Source: RGIG9041 sp045612565 (GTDB taxonomy: Bacteria; Bacillota; Clostridia; Oscillospirales; QAKW01). From it: a DNA stretch of 35,312 nt. The stretch is from positions 1 to 35,312 of the forward strand of contig JAZKZG010000051.1 in NCBI GenBank assembly GCA_045612565.1, read 5' to 3'. Positions within the stretch are counted from its first letter, which is position 1. The number at the start of each line of letters is the position of its first letter. Under the pieces are notes generated by a model. The model did no database searches and had not been told where the DNA came from. It worked only from the letters and a program-made list of their open reading frames with translations. Below, in pieces: positions 6,845 to 13,901 of the stretch. The position numbers and the translations under genes are program-made.

Positions 6845-7759
6845 ATGGCAGATTTAACGCCGATTACAAGAGAAGAAAAAATTATAGCGGGCGAGGATAT
6901 TAAGCCCGTTACGAGGCGTGAAAGGTTTTTGAAGAAATTCGGAGGCGGCAATTCAAGCGGCGACGGAGCCGATTGGAACGCAAGCGAAGGCGAAGCAGGA
7001 TATGTGAAGAACAGAACGCACTATGAAGAAACCGCAGTAGTCAACGAACCCTTGAATATTACTTGGGATGGTGATACCGAGGGGTTGACGGTGGTCGACT
7101 ATGTTGATGAAGATGGCGAATATTTTTTTGGTTATTACAAAGTGTCCGATGCTGTACTTACTGACGAACAATTGATGACATCAAAATATACATTCATCGA
7201 AAGCGATGAAATTCGTGAAGAAAAAATTGCAGATTTGTGGGATGAATTAGTTTCGGTAGGAAATGTCACGGCGGAATACACAAATGCCTATGGCGTTCTT
7301 GTTGTTAAAGTGCCTTGTGAGAAATATCCTGAATGTGGAATATACTTTTCCAAAGATTGGTATGATGACGGATCATATAATTATACAGAATCTTTCGCTA
7401 CTACTGAATCGCTTGAACATACCAAAACAATTGTGCATAAAATAAAAAAGAAGTTTTTGCCCGACGAAGCAATTGCGCGTAGTACGTTTATTGTTGAAAT
7501 TTATTATGACGAAAACGGCTATCTTACGTCGAGCAAAACTACACAGGAAATTGAAGACGCTTATCGTAAGGGTCAAGTGGTTATGGCTGACAACAACAGT
7601 ACTCTGTTGACTCTGTGTTCGACCCCCCAGTCGAGTTCAGCGGAATTTTCGGGTGTGTTCGCAGGTGATTTTGGCGTGTATGCCAATTGGGTAAGGATAG
7701 ACAATGGTGAAATTACATTAGGCGAGCACTTTATTTACCAAGCAAGCGGCCAGGCATAA
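6845..7759 (+). CDS. DWN/NRTHY-motif protein, possible virion decoration
   Basis: 304 residues from ATG 6845, with GGAGG at 6832-6836. After a charged N-terminus and a Gly/Ser linker comes ADWNASEGEAGYVKNRTHYE (residues about 42-61), a motif I associate with the ends of clostridial-phage tail fibre and baseplate proteins. The remainder is Tyr-, Thr- and Asp-rich and reads as beta structure. It is not a known head-assembly component, yet it sits between portal and minor head genes and is followed by its own terminator, so it looks like an inserted surface or decoration gene. Its codons are more AT-rich than the flanking genes. Function is inferred only from the motif and position. Confidence 0.6.
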   Translation: MADLTPITREEKIIAGEDIKPVTRRERFLKKFGGGNSSGDGADWNASEGEAGYVKNRTHYEETAVVNEPLNITWDGDTEGLTVVDYVDEDGEYFFGYYKVSDAVLTDEQLMTSKYTFIESDEIREEKIADLWDELVSVGNVTAEYTNAYGVLVVKVPCEKYPECGIYFSKDWYDDGSYNYTESFATTESLEHTKTIVHKIKKKFLPDEAIARSTFIVEIYYDENGYLTSSKTTQEIEDAYRKGQVVMADNNSTLLTLCSTPQSSSAEFSGVFAGDFGVYANWVRIDNGEITLGEHFIYQASGQA

Positions 7760-7835
7760 GGAAATAACCTAACACAACACAAGTAGATATGAGGTGGATA
7801 TGAGCGAATAATATGCTCTGCACCTATAATTTAAG

Positions 7836-7867
7836 ACACCGAGGGCAGAGATGTCTTCGGTGTTTTT
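7836..7867 (+). terminator. intrinsic terminator with overlapping alternative stem
   Basis: ACACCGA (7836-7842) pairs with TCGGTGT (7857-7863) and runs into TTTTT (7863-7867). An alternative stem, CTCTGC (7816-7821) with GCAGAG (7845-7850), cannot form together with it except as a pseudoknot, so the site could switch like an attenuator. It closes the DWN/NRTHY gene and probably reduces expression of what follows. Confidence 0.75.
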
Positions 7868-7879
7868 GGAGAGGGAAAA

Positions 7880-9037
7880 ATGAGTAATCTTGAACAATTA
7901 GCGGAGATTCTATCCCAAAACGTAAGCGGATGGGAAATGTCGGCATTAAAGCGAATCGGAAAAAGGATAAATAAGTATAGCCGATTATCATTTGCGGATG
8001 TCGAGACGATTAACAACATCGTTGCGGTGCGCCAAGATATGGATGCGATAACAAAGGAGTTGGCAAAGGTAACAAGTTACAACATTGCGCAGATTGAAAA
8101 GATGTATGCGGATTTGCTTGCCGAGCAGCATCTTGAGAATCAGCCGTTGTATGATTATCGCGAAAAAAAATTTGTGCCGTTCAATGACAACCGAGAGCTG
8201 CAAGCCATAGCAAGAGCATACGCCAAAAGCACAGGCGAGACGATGATAAACCTTGCGAAGACAAAGGCTCTTTGTATTCTTAACCATAATGGCGATACAA
8301 TAGGGCTTCAGCGATTTTACACGGATATGCTTGACAAAGCCGTTATGCAAGTAACAACGGGCGCAACCGACTTTCACACGGCAATGCGACAGACCATCAT
8401 AGATTTAGGCGGCAGCGGAATCCGTGTTGAGTATGGAAGCGGAATAACGCGTAGGCTTGACACCGTTGTCCGGCAGAATCTGCTGTGGGGAGCAAAACAG
8501 GCATCCATTGAGTACAACGAGATGATCGGTGACGAGTTGGGCTGTGACGGTATCGAGGTGGATTGGCACAGTAATCCAAGACCGTCTCACGAATTTATGC
8601 AGGGCAAGCAATTTGCGTTGGGCGAATCGCGAACAATTAACGGTAAAAGTTTTGAAAGCGCGGATGAAGCATTATTGCGTTTGCAAGATTACGGCTGTTT
8701 GCACTTTAAGACCCCGATTATTTGCGGTGTAAGCGAACCAAGACATTCGCCCGATGAGTTAAGGCGGCTCAACGAACAAAACGCCAAGACCTTTGAAATT
8801 GACGGCAAGATGGTGACAGGATATGAAGCCACACAGATGCAGAGGCGTTTGGAAACAGCTGTGCGCAAGGAAAAAACAACGCGCGAATTGGCAAGGGCGA
8901 GCGGTGATAAGGCTCTTGTCAAACAATGCAATGCACGGATTAAGGCACTCCAAGAGAAATATTCTGAAATCACAGAAATCACCAAAATCCCCGAGGACAA
9001 AAAAAGAATGTCTATTCCTCGGAATCCAAAAACATAA
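7880..9037 (+). CDS. minor head protein (phage minor capsid protein 2 family)
   Basis: 385 residues; GGAGAGGG precedes ATG 7880. Minor capsid proteins of this type (SPP1 gp7/Mu gpF relatives) join the prohead near the portal and may enter the cell with DNA. Characteristic parts are TGATDFHTAMRQTIIDLGGSGIRV (central), RRLDTVVRQNLLWGAKQ, and the W-x-S-N-PRPSHEFMQGKQF block around residue 230 that marks the family. The C-terminus is a long charged helix (RRLETAVRKEKTTRELARAS). Lies between the portal region and scaffold as expected. Confidence 0.88.
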   Translation: MSNLEQLAEILSQNVSGWEMSALKRIGKRINKYSRLSFADVETINNIVAVRQDMDAITKELAKVTSYNIAQIEKMYADLLAEQHLENQPLYDYREKKFVPFNDNRELQAIARAYAKSTGETMINLAKTKALCILNHNGDTIGLQRFYTDMLDKAVMQVTTGATDFHTAMRQTIIDLGGSGIRVEYGSGITRRLDTVVRQNLLWGAKQASIEYNEMIGDELGCDGIEVDWHSNPRPSHEFMQGKQFALGESRTINGKSFESADEALLRLQDYGCLHFKTPIICGVSEPRHSPDELRRLNEQNAKTFEIDGKMVTGYEATQMQRRLETAVRKEKTTRELARASGDKALVKQCNARIKALQEKYSEITEITKIPEDKKRMSIPRNPKT

Positions 9038-9045
9038 ATTACCCC

Positions 9046-9074
9046 TTGACAAAAAGGGAAAAATGTGATATAAT
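9046..9074 (+). promoter_or_regulatory. sigma-70 promoter ahead of scaffold and capsid genes
   Basis: TTGACA (9046-9051), 17-base spacer, TATAAT (9069-9074), preceded by TGA giving an extended -10. The start would be near 9081, leaving an 80-base leader containing the small hairpin GAGG/CCTC. It should raise scaffold and major capsid expression independently of the upstream late transcript. Confidence 0.88.
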
Positions 9075-9160
9075 ATAATAAAAGAGCTTGGCACTCGTAA
9101 AAATGCAAAAGCAAGAGGATGCAACCCTCGTATAATAAGCGTAGCAAAAGGAGAAAAGAA

Positions 9161-9778
9161 ATGAAGCGTGATGAATTAAAGCAGATCGCAGAGTTAACAG
9201 ACGAACAGCTTGACAAGATAATGGCTATAAACGGGACTGATGTTGAAAAAGCAAAGTCAAAAGTCGCGGCACTTGAAGCCGAGGTTAAAGAAGCCAAAGA
9301 GACGGCTGCAAAGATCAACACAGAGTTTGAAGCATTAAAAGCAAGCAATGCCGGAGCAGAAGAGTACAAAAGCAAGTATGAAGCACTTGTTGCGGAAAAT
9401 GAAGCGAAGGCAAGACAAGCCGAAGCCGACCGAATCGCGAAGGAAAAGGCAGAGGGATATGACAAAAGATTTGATGCGGTAGTTGGTGACAAGAAGTTCA
9501 CTCACGATGCTATACGCGCGGATTATCGCAGAAAGTTTGAGACCGCCCTGTCCGACAAGGAAAATGAGGGCAAAAGTGATGCGGATGTATTTCATGCACT
9601 CACAAAAGATGATGCCACCGCATTTACGGGCGTGACCGCAGTAAGATTGGCGGGCGGCAGAGCGATGGGAGCAGGTAAAAGCTTCTCATCGGTAAAAGAT
9701 ATAATGAATAGCGATATGTCGCGCGAAGAGAAGCGCATGGCAATCGCGGAAAATGTTGCGAAAGGAAATATTGAATAA
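9161..9778 (+). CDS. capsid scaffolding protein (phage GP20-like)
   Basis: 205 residues from ATG 9161, which has AAAAGGAG at ideal distance; the frame is open from 9119 but that ATG has no ribosome site. The first 110 residues are a long charged coiled coil (KSKVAALEAEVKEAKETAAK...), then a globular region and a C-terminal basic-acidic helix (SREEKRMAIAENVAKGNIE) of the kind that contacts the major capsid protein. Scaffold guides procapsid assembly and then leaves. It overlaps the capsid gene by TAATG, coupling their translation. Confidence 0.85.
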   Translation: MKRDELKQIAELTDEQLDKIMAINGTDVEKAKSKVAALEAEVKEAKETAAKINTEFEALKASNAGAEEYKSKYEALVAENEAKARQAEADRIAKEKAEGYDKRFDAVVGDKKFTHDAIRADYRRKFETALSDKENEGKSDADVFHALTKDDATAFTGVTAVRLAGGRAMGAGKSFSSVKDIMNSDMSREEKRMAIAENVAKGNIE

Positions 9779-10635
9779 TGGCAGAGACTAATCTTATTAA
9801 AAAGGCAGACCTTGTTAAGGCAAGAGAGATCGAGTTTACTTTCAACTTTACCGAAGGCGTAAGAAAGTTTATGGAAGCACTCGGCGTTACACGCAAGATT
9901 GCAAAGCAAGCAGGCACAACACTTAAAGCTTACAGAGCTGTTGGCACTCTTGAAGATGGCAACGTAGCAGAGGGCGAGGTTATTCCGCTCTCCAAGTACA
10001 CCACCGAACCCGTTGTGCTTGGCGAAATCACGCTCAAGAAGTGGAGAAAGGCAACAAGCGCAGAGGCGATCATTGACAGAGGCTATGACCAAGCTGTTCA
10101 GGCAACAACTGACCAAATGCTTCGCGATGTACAGAAGGCAGTGCGCGCTGACCTTTTCGGATATCTTGCAAGCGGCACAGGATCTGCATCCGGTGCAGAC
10201 CTTCAGAACACCCTCGCACAGGCGTGGGGACAACTTCAGGTTCTTTTTGACGATGATGCTGTTGAGGCTGTATACTTTGTAAATCCCCTTGATGTTGCGG
10301 ATTATCTTGGCGCGGCACAGATTACCACACAGACCGCCTTCGGCATGACATATGTCGAGAACTTCCTCGGTCTTGGTACCGTTATCATGAACGCATCTGT
10401 TCCTCAAGGCAAGCTCTATGCGACAGCAAAGGAAAACATTGTCCTCTATTACGTTCCCGTTAATGGCGCGGATCTTGGCGAAGCGTTCGACTTTACTGCA
10501 GACGAGACCGGCTACATTGGCATCCATGAGACACCCGACTATTCCAACATGACAGCAGCTAACACCGTTGTAAACGGTATGGTGTTCTTTGCAGAGAGAA
10601 TTGACGGCGTTGTCGTTGGTACAATCACAGAGTAA
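9778..10635 (+). CDS. major capsid protein (HK97-fold)
   Basis: 285 residues. Identity rests on position after scaffold, on the pattern GEVIPLSKYTTEPVVLGEITLKKWRKATSAEAI (E-loop and spine-helix region), the helix TTDQMLRDVQKAVRADLFGYLASG, and the C-terminal half with VYFVNPLDVADYLG, FLGLGTVIMNASVP and a TPDYSNMTAANTVVNGMVFFAERIDGVVV P-domain strand. Short for an HK97-fold capsid but normal for this phage group. Its codons look highly optimised compared with flanking genes (CTT, GTT, GCA, GGC), consistent with strong expression from the promoter at 9046. Confidence 0.9.
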   Translation: MAETNLIKKADLVKAREIEFTFNFTEGVRKFMEALGVTRKIAKQAGTTLKAYRAVGTLEDGNVAEGEVIPLSKYTTEPVVLGEITLKKWRKATSAEAIIDRGYDQAVQATTDQMLRDVQKAVRADLFGYLASGTGSASGADLQNTLAQAWGQLQVLFDDDAVEAVYFVNPLDVADYLGAAQITTQTAFGMTYVENFLGLGTVIMNASVPQGKLYATAKENIVLYYVPVNGADLGEAFDFTADETGYIGIHETPDYSNMTAANTVVNGMVFFAERIDGVVVGTITE

Positions 10636-10656
10636 TCAAAGATAAGGCGGTAATTC

Positions 10657-11028
10657 ATGCAATACTTAACCTATGAGCGTTACAAGGAAATAGGCGGTAC
10701 TCTTGAAGAATCCGCCTTTAAAAAAACAATTGAACGTGCGTGCGCTATAATTGACATCAGGACACAGCACAGGCTTGAGCACTTCTTGGAGATTCCGCTA
10801 ATTGTCGAGGTAGTTTGCGCTGATTTGATAGAGTGTATATACTCGCAGCAAAAGCAGGGAGCCGTTGTAAGCAGAAGCCAATCAGCGGGCGGTGTCAGCG
10901 AAAGCGAGACATATGGCGTAAAGACCAATGACGATTATCTCGCGGACATTGACCGAATCATTGAGCCTTTGGTGTCTGTTTACACAAAGACAGGAATTAG
11001 CATCTTGTATCGGGGGGCGATGTCTTGA
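10657..11028 (+). CDS. head-tail connector (gp6-like adaptor)
   Basis: 123 residues; AAGGCGG precedes ATG 10657. A helical protein starting YLTYERYKEIGGTLEESAFKKTIERA, the usual beginning of Firmicutes-phage adaptors that form the ring under the portal. It follows the major capsid gene directly, as adaptors do, and overlaps the next gene by four bases. Assigned by pattern and position. Confidence 0.78.
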   Translation: MQYLTYERYKEIGGTLEESAFKKTIERACAIIDIRTQHRLEHFLEIPLIVEVVCADLIECIYSQQKQGAVVSRSQSAGGVSESETYGVKTNDDYLADIDRIIEPLVSVYTKTGISILYRGAMS

Positions 11029-11447
11029 CAAATCTGTGGAAACACAAGGTTACTATTTATAATGACATTCCCGCAAATGCAGTAGAAGACAGACATTTTG
11101 ACAAATTTGTTGTTGAGATGTGCAACATTCAGGGCGGCATTGTCAGCAAAGCAGACGGCACAGTTGAAAACATAGTCAATGCGGTAACGGTTATATCGAA
11201 AGATGTTGATCGATACAAACCGCCTCTTGAATATGCCAAACTACCCGTGGATATCCGTGAGGGCTTTTACACGGTGCAAGTGGGTGATTTCGTTGTGTTG
11301 GCGGAGGTTGACGATGTTGTCACAACAAGCCGAGAGTATGGCGACCTTCAAAAGAAATATGCCGACAACGGCATTGTTGTTCGTTCAGTATCAGCGAATA
11401 TTCACCGAATGAGCGTTGACAACATTACCATTGCGAATGTGGGGTGA
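11025..11447 (+). CDS. head closure protein candidate
   Basis: 140 residues. Start is probably TTG 11025 (GGGGGG site seven bases upstream; TTGA overlap with the previous stop). The sequence begins WKHKVTIYNDI and is rich in beta strands, as are head closure (stopper) proteins of the SPP1 gp16/HK97 gp7 type, which plug the portal ring after packaging. The position between adaptor and tail-joining genes supports this. No catalytic motif is expected. Confidence 0.65.
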   Translation: MTNLWKHKVTIYNDIPANAVEDRHFDKFVVEMCNIQGGIVSKADGTVENIVNAVTVISKDVDRYKPPLEYAKLPVDIREGFYTVQVGDFVVLAEVDDVVTTSREYGDLQKKYADNGIVVRSVSANIHRMSVDNITIANVG

Positions 11448-11451
11448 TTGA

Positions 11452-11955
11452 ATGAATAAGTATGCGATATTATTCGATTATTTTCGGCAATGTCCGCAAC
11501 TGTCTAACCTTTGGAGCATAGCAGCCACCGAAGATATCGGCGTTAATGTTATATTACCGCAAGGCGCATCACCGACACATCAATATCAGGAAAGAACCGA
11601 TGCACTCGGTAATTATCTGTGCGAGATCGTGCCGTATTTGTCGGTTTACGAAGATTTTCAAGTAAATTGCTATCGGTGGTATGATGTCAACGATTCCACA
11701 GCTCCTGCGCGCAATGAAAATGTGCTTTCGCTTCAAGATGTCGAGAAGGTATGTCAATGGGTAAAGGAGCAAAACGATGCTAACAAGTTCCCCAATATAG
11801 GCGAACAAGTGGTATCTATTGAATGCAATCCTTTTGTTCCGCAAATTCGCTATGTAAACCCCGAAGAAAACACGGTAGGTTATTACATCACGATCCGCTT
11901 AAGGTATTTAAACCGCGAGAACAGAAAGACGGTGGAATATGAATATACGGATTGA
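11452..11955 (+). CDS. tail terminator/minor capsid-like protein
   Basis: 167 residues, ATG 11452 after GGGGTGATTGA. Mixed alpha-beta with FDYFRQCPQLSNLWSIAATEDIGVNVILP at the N-terminus and RYVNPEENTVGYYITIRLRYL near the end, a layout like the minor capsid protein 3/tail terminator families that cap the tail tube. Here it precedes the HK97 gp10-like gene, whereas the usual order is gp10-like then terminator, so the two roles are not certain. Overlaps the next gene by 17 bases. Confidence 0.6.
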   Translation: MNKYAILFDYFRQCPQLSNLWSIAATEDIGVNVILPQGASPTHQYQERTDALGNYLCEIVPYLSVYEDFQVNCYRWYDVNDSTAPARNENVLSLQDVEKVCQWVKEQNDANKFPNIGEQVVSIECNPFVPQIRYVNPEENTVGYYITIRLRYLNRENRKTVEYEYTD

Positions 11956-12271
11956 CCTTAACGAAGCGAATATTTTGCAAAAAGTGACCAATGATCGCTT
12001 TGGCTTGCTTGTGTCAACCGAATGGAAGAGGTTGATTGATCCGTATACGCCAAAGGATACAGGCATTATGCAAGACACGGCAAAGGTTCAGCCGTGGCAA
12101 ATACACTATGTTCAGCCGTATTCAAGATATGTCTATTATGGCAAAGGATTTCAATTTAAGAAAAAAAATCCTTATTCGACAGATGAGTGGGATGTAGCTG
12201 CGGCGGAGGCGGGGCAACTTCAAAACTTAACACGCACATTAAATAACGCTTTACAAAGCGGTCAATTTTGA
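11939..12271 (+). CDS. minor capsid protein 2-type/HK97 gp10-like neck protein
   Basis: 110 residues. The block IDPYTPKDTGIMQDTAKV followed by IHYVQPYSRYVYYGKGF and NPYSTDEWD is the signature of the small neck proteins called Minor_capsid_2 or HK97 gp10-like in Firmicutes phages, which help join tail to head. The length fits. The ATG lies inside the previous gene's last codons; GGTGG is the only ribosome site. Major tail protein follows. Confidence 0.8.
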   Translation: MNIRIDLNEANILQKVTNDRFGLLVSTEWKRLIDPYTPKDTGIMQDTAKVQPWQIHYVQPYSRYVYYGKGFQFKKKNPYSTDEWDVAAAEAGQLQNLTRTLNNALQSGQF

Positions 12272-12288
12272 CGAAAGGAAAAAAAGAA

Positions 12289-12813
12289 ATGGCTTTTAAC
12301 GATATTGTAAATCCTAAAGTTAAGACGGAGCATTTTAAGATTTATGCTGATGTTTCCGGCACAGGGCTTTCCCCTACTTGGGAGCTTCAGGGACGCGGCA
12401 TAAGCTCTTGGACGATCGACAACAATCAAGATATCGAGAAGACATCGGATGTTCTCGGCTATGTTGATATGATAAGAGGCACCGCGCAGCCTACACAAAC
12501 GGGCGTTGTTATTGCGCTTCGCAAGAACAGCAAGCTCGCAGAAATACTCTTTGATGCTTGGCTGACAGGTGACACATCAAAGATTGATGCTATCAAGATT
12601 CTGCAAAAGTATGAATTTGTTGACGGCGCAACCGAAAACACCTGCAAGGCTCGTCTTGAGGAAGATGTTATGATTGCGATCAACAACTTCACGGGCGAAG
12701 CGGGCGATTATCTTGCATTCGATGTCGATATTCACTATGCAAACAAGTATACTGTCGGCACAATGCCTAAAGCAGATGGCGCGGAGATTACATTCACGCC
12801 CGATGCGGCATAA
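12289..12813 (+). CDS. major tail protein
   Basis: 174 residues from ATG 12289, with GAAAGGAAA upstream. This protein polymerises into the tail tube. It opens AFNDIVNPKVKTEHFKIY, has a beta-rich core (SSWTIDNNQDIEKTSDVLGY, TGVVIALRKNSKLAEILFDAW) and ends with an immunoglobulin-like strand run FDVDIHYANKYTVGT, all typical of the phage tail-tube family. Position before the tail chaperones and tape measure confirms it. Codon choice is optimised, as for the capsid gene. A hairpin follows the gene. Confidence 0.88.
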   Translation: MAFNDIVNPKVKTEHFKIYADVSGTGLSPTWELQGRGISSWTIDNNQDIEKTSDVLGYVDMIRGTAQPTQTGVVIALRKNSKLAEILFDAWLTGDTSKIDAIKILQKYEFVDGATENTCKARLEEDVMIAINNFTGEAGDYLAFDVDIHYANKYTVGTMPKADGAEITFTPDAA

Positions 12814-12829
12814 TAATTAAATAACCAAG

Positions 12830-12859
12830 CACCGCCTTGCCCTATATGGTAGGGCGGTG
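12830..12859 (+). terminator. hairpin after major tail gene, weak terminator
   Basis: CACCGCC (12830-12836) pairs with GGCGGTG (12853-12859); within it GCCCTA and TAGGGC can pair alternatively. Only TATTTGCTTT follows, so termination should be partial. Such an element lowers tail chaperone and tape measure output relative to the tail tube protein, which is needed in far more copies. Confidence 0.6.
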
Positions 12860-12883
12860 TATTTGCTTTAAAGGAGTGTAACA

Positions 12884-13324
12884 ATGAAATTAAGTACAGG
12901 CAAGATTGCTTTCCCCATTGAATTTGATAACGGCGATAAGACCGCCATTTATTTTAACCCGTCCGATCCTAACCTCGCGATAAGACTTAAAGATTTCAAG
13001 GATCGTATTTCCGAAAGGATCAAAGATATTGGTGAGGTTGAGCTGACGAATGAAGGCGTGCCGAGCCTTGATGAGGGGCTTGCGGCAATAGAACAATATC
13101 GAGCAGCGACAAATGCGCTTTGCGAAGAATTAGACACTGCTTTTGGCGGAGATATATCAGCGGAGGTGTTTAAGCATTGCTCACCGTTTGCAATAGTCGA
13201 TGGAAGGTATTTTATTATACAATTTATCGAAGCGATATCGCCCGAAATCGAGAAGTATGCCCGCGAAGCAAATGCGAAAGCGGAAAAGAGCATGGAAAAG
13301 CATATCGCGAAATATATGAGATAA
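12884..13324 (+). CDS. tail assembly chaperone (first)
   Basis: 146 residues; AAAGGAG precedes ATG 12884. Begins with a beta hairpin (LSTGKIAFPIEFDNGDKTAIYFNP) and continues as acidic helices (IEQYRAATNALCEELDTAFGG), ending with a charged helix. This is the layout of lambda gpG-like chaperones of clostridial phages, which coat the tape measure during tail assembly. Located between the major tail gene and the Gp15-like gene. Confidence 0.75.
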   Translation: MKLSTGKIAFPIEFDNGDKTAIYFNPSDPNLAIRLKDFKDRISERIKDIGEVELTNEGVPSLDEGLAAIEQYRAATNALCEELDTAFGGDISAEVFKHCSPFAIVDGRYFIIQFIEAISPEIEKYAREANAKAEKSMEKHIAKYMR

Positions 13325-13325
13325 T

Positions 13326-13883
13326 ATGGATTGGAGTTTACCGACCAATGTTTGCATTGACGGGGCAGAGTATAACATCCGCAACGATTGCGATTATAGA
13401 GTGGTGCTTGATGTTATCGCGGCACTTAACGATGAAGATCTTGAGCCGCAACACCGCATAGCTTGCGCATTGTTTATCTTTTATGAATCGCTTGAGGGTT
13501 GCCAAGACACCGAAAAAGCAGTAAAAGAAATGTACCGTATTATAAACAATGGCGAAAATGCAGACAAAAACAAAGATCAATATGCGCCCAAGCTTATGGA
13601 TTGGGAGTATGATTTTAACCTTATTGCTCCGCCTGTCAGCCGCGTGCTTGGATACAGCGTAAGAGATTCAAAGAATTACACACATTGGTATGATTTCATA
13701 GGAGCATATGGCGAAATCGGGGAATGCACGTTTTCAACAATTACCTCGATAAGAGCCAAAAAAGCGAAAGGAAAAAAGCTTGACAAATGGGAAGAAGAAT
13801 ATTGTCGGGAGCATCCCGATTTAGTATATTTGCCCCGAAAGATGTCAGACGAAGAAAGAGAGTTCTTATTTTCCGAAATATAA
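13326..13883 (+). CDS. tail assembly chaperone, Gp15 family
   Basis: 185 residues with ATG 13326 one base after the previous stop. The features of the bacteriophage Gp15 family are clear: WSLPTNVCIDGAEYNIRNDCDYRVVLDVI at the start, WEYDFNLIAPPVSRVLGYSVRD in the middle, then THWYDFIGAYGEIGE and an IRAKKAKGKKLDKWEEEY end. In lambda-like phages the second chaperone is made by a -1 frameshift; here it has its own start and no slippery run is seen at the junction, so a frameshift is not needed. Confidence 0.85.
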   Translation: MDWSLPTNVCIDGAEYNIRNDCDYRVVLDVIAALNDEDLEPQHRIACALFIFYESLEGCQDTEKAVKEMYRIINNGENADKNKDQYAPKLMDWEYDFNLIAPPVSRVLGYSVRDSKNYTHWYDFIGAYGEIGECTFSTITSIRAKKAKGKKLDKWEEEYCREHPDLVYLPRKMSDEEREFLFSEI

Positions 13884-13901
13884 GGAAAGGAGACGAATTA
13901 A

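Noticed and set aside
7801..7812. Four-codon frame ATG AGC GAA TAA after GAGGTGG
   Set aside because: Too short to call a gene; noted only as possible leader of the attenuator-like site.
8689..9501. 270-aa reverse frame
   Set aside because: Antisense of minor head and scaffold genes, Ser/Ala/Phe-rich as expected for a shadow of Lys/Glu/Ala-rich coding; no ribosome site.
9592..10527. 311-aa reverse frame
   Set aside because: Antisense of the capsid gene with shadow composition; no promoter or ribosome site.
13300..13340. Programmed frameshift between tail chaperones
   Set aside because: No slippery heptamer seen and the second gene has its own ATG after the first stop.
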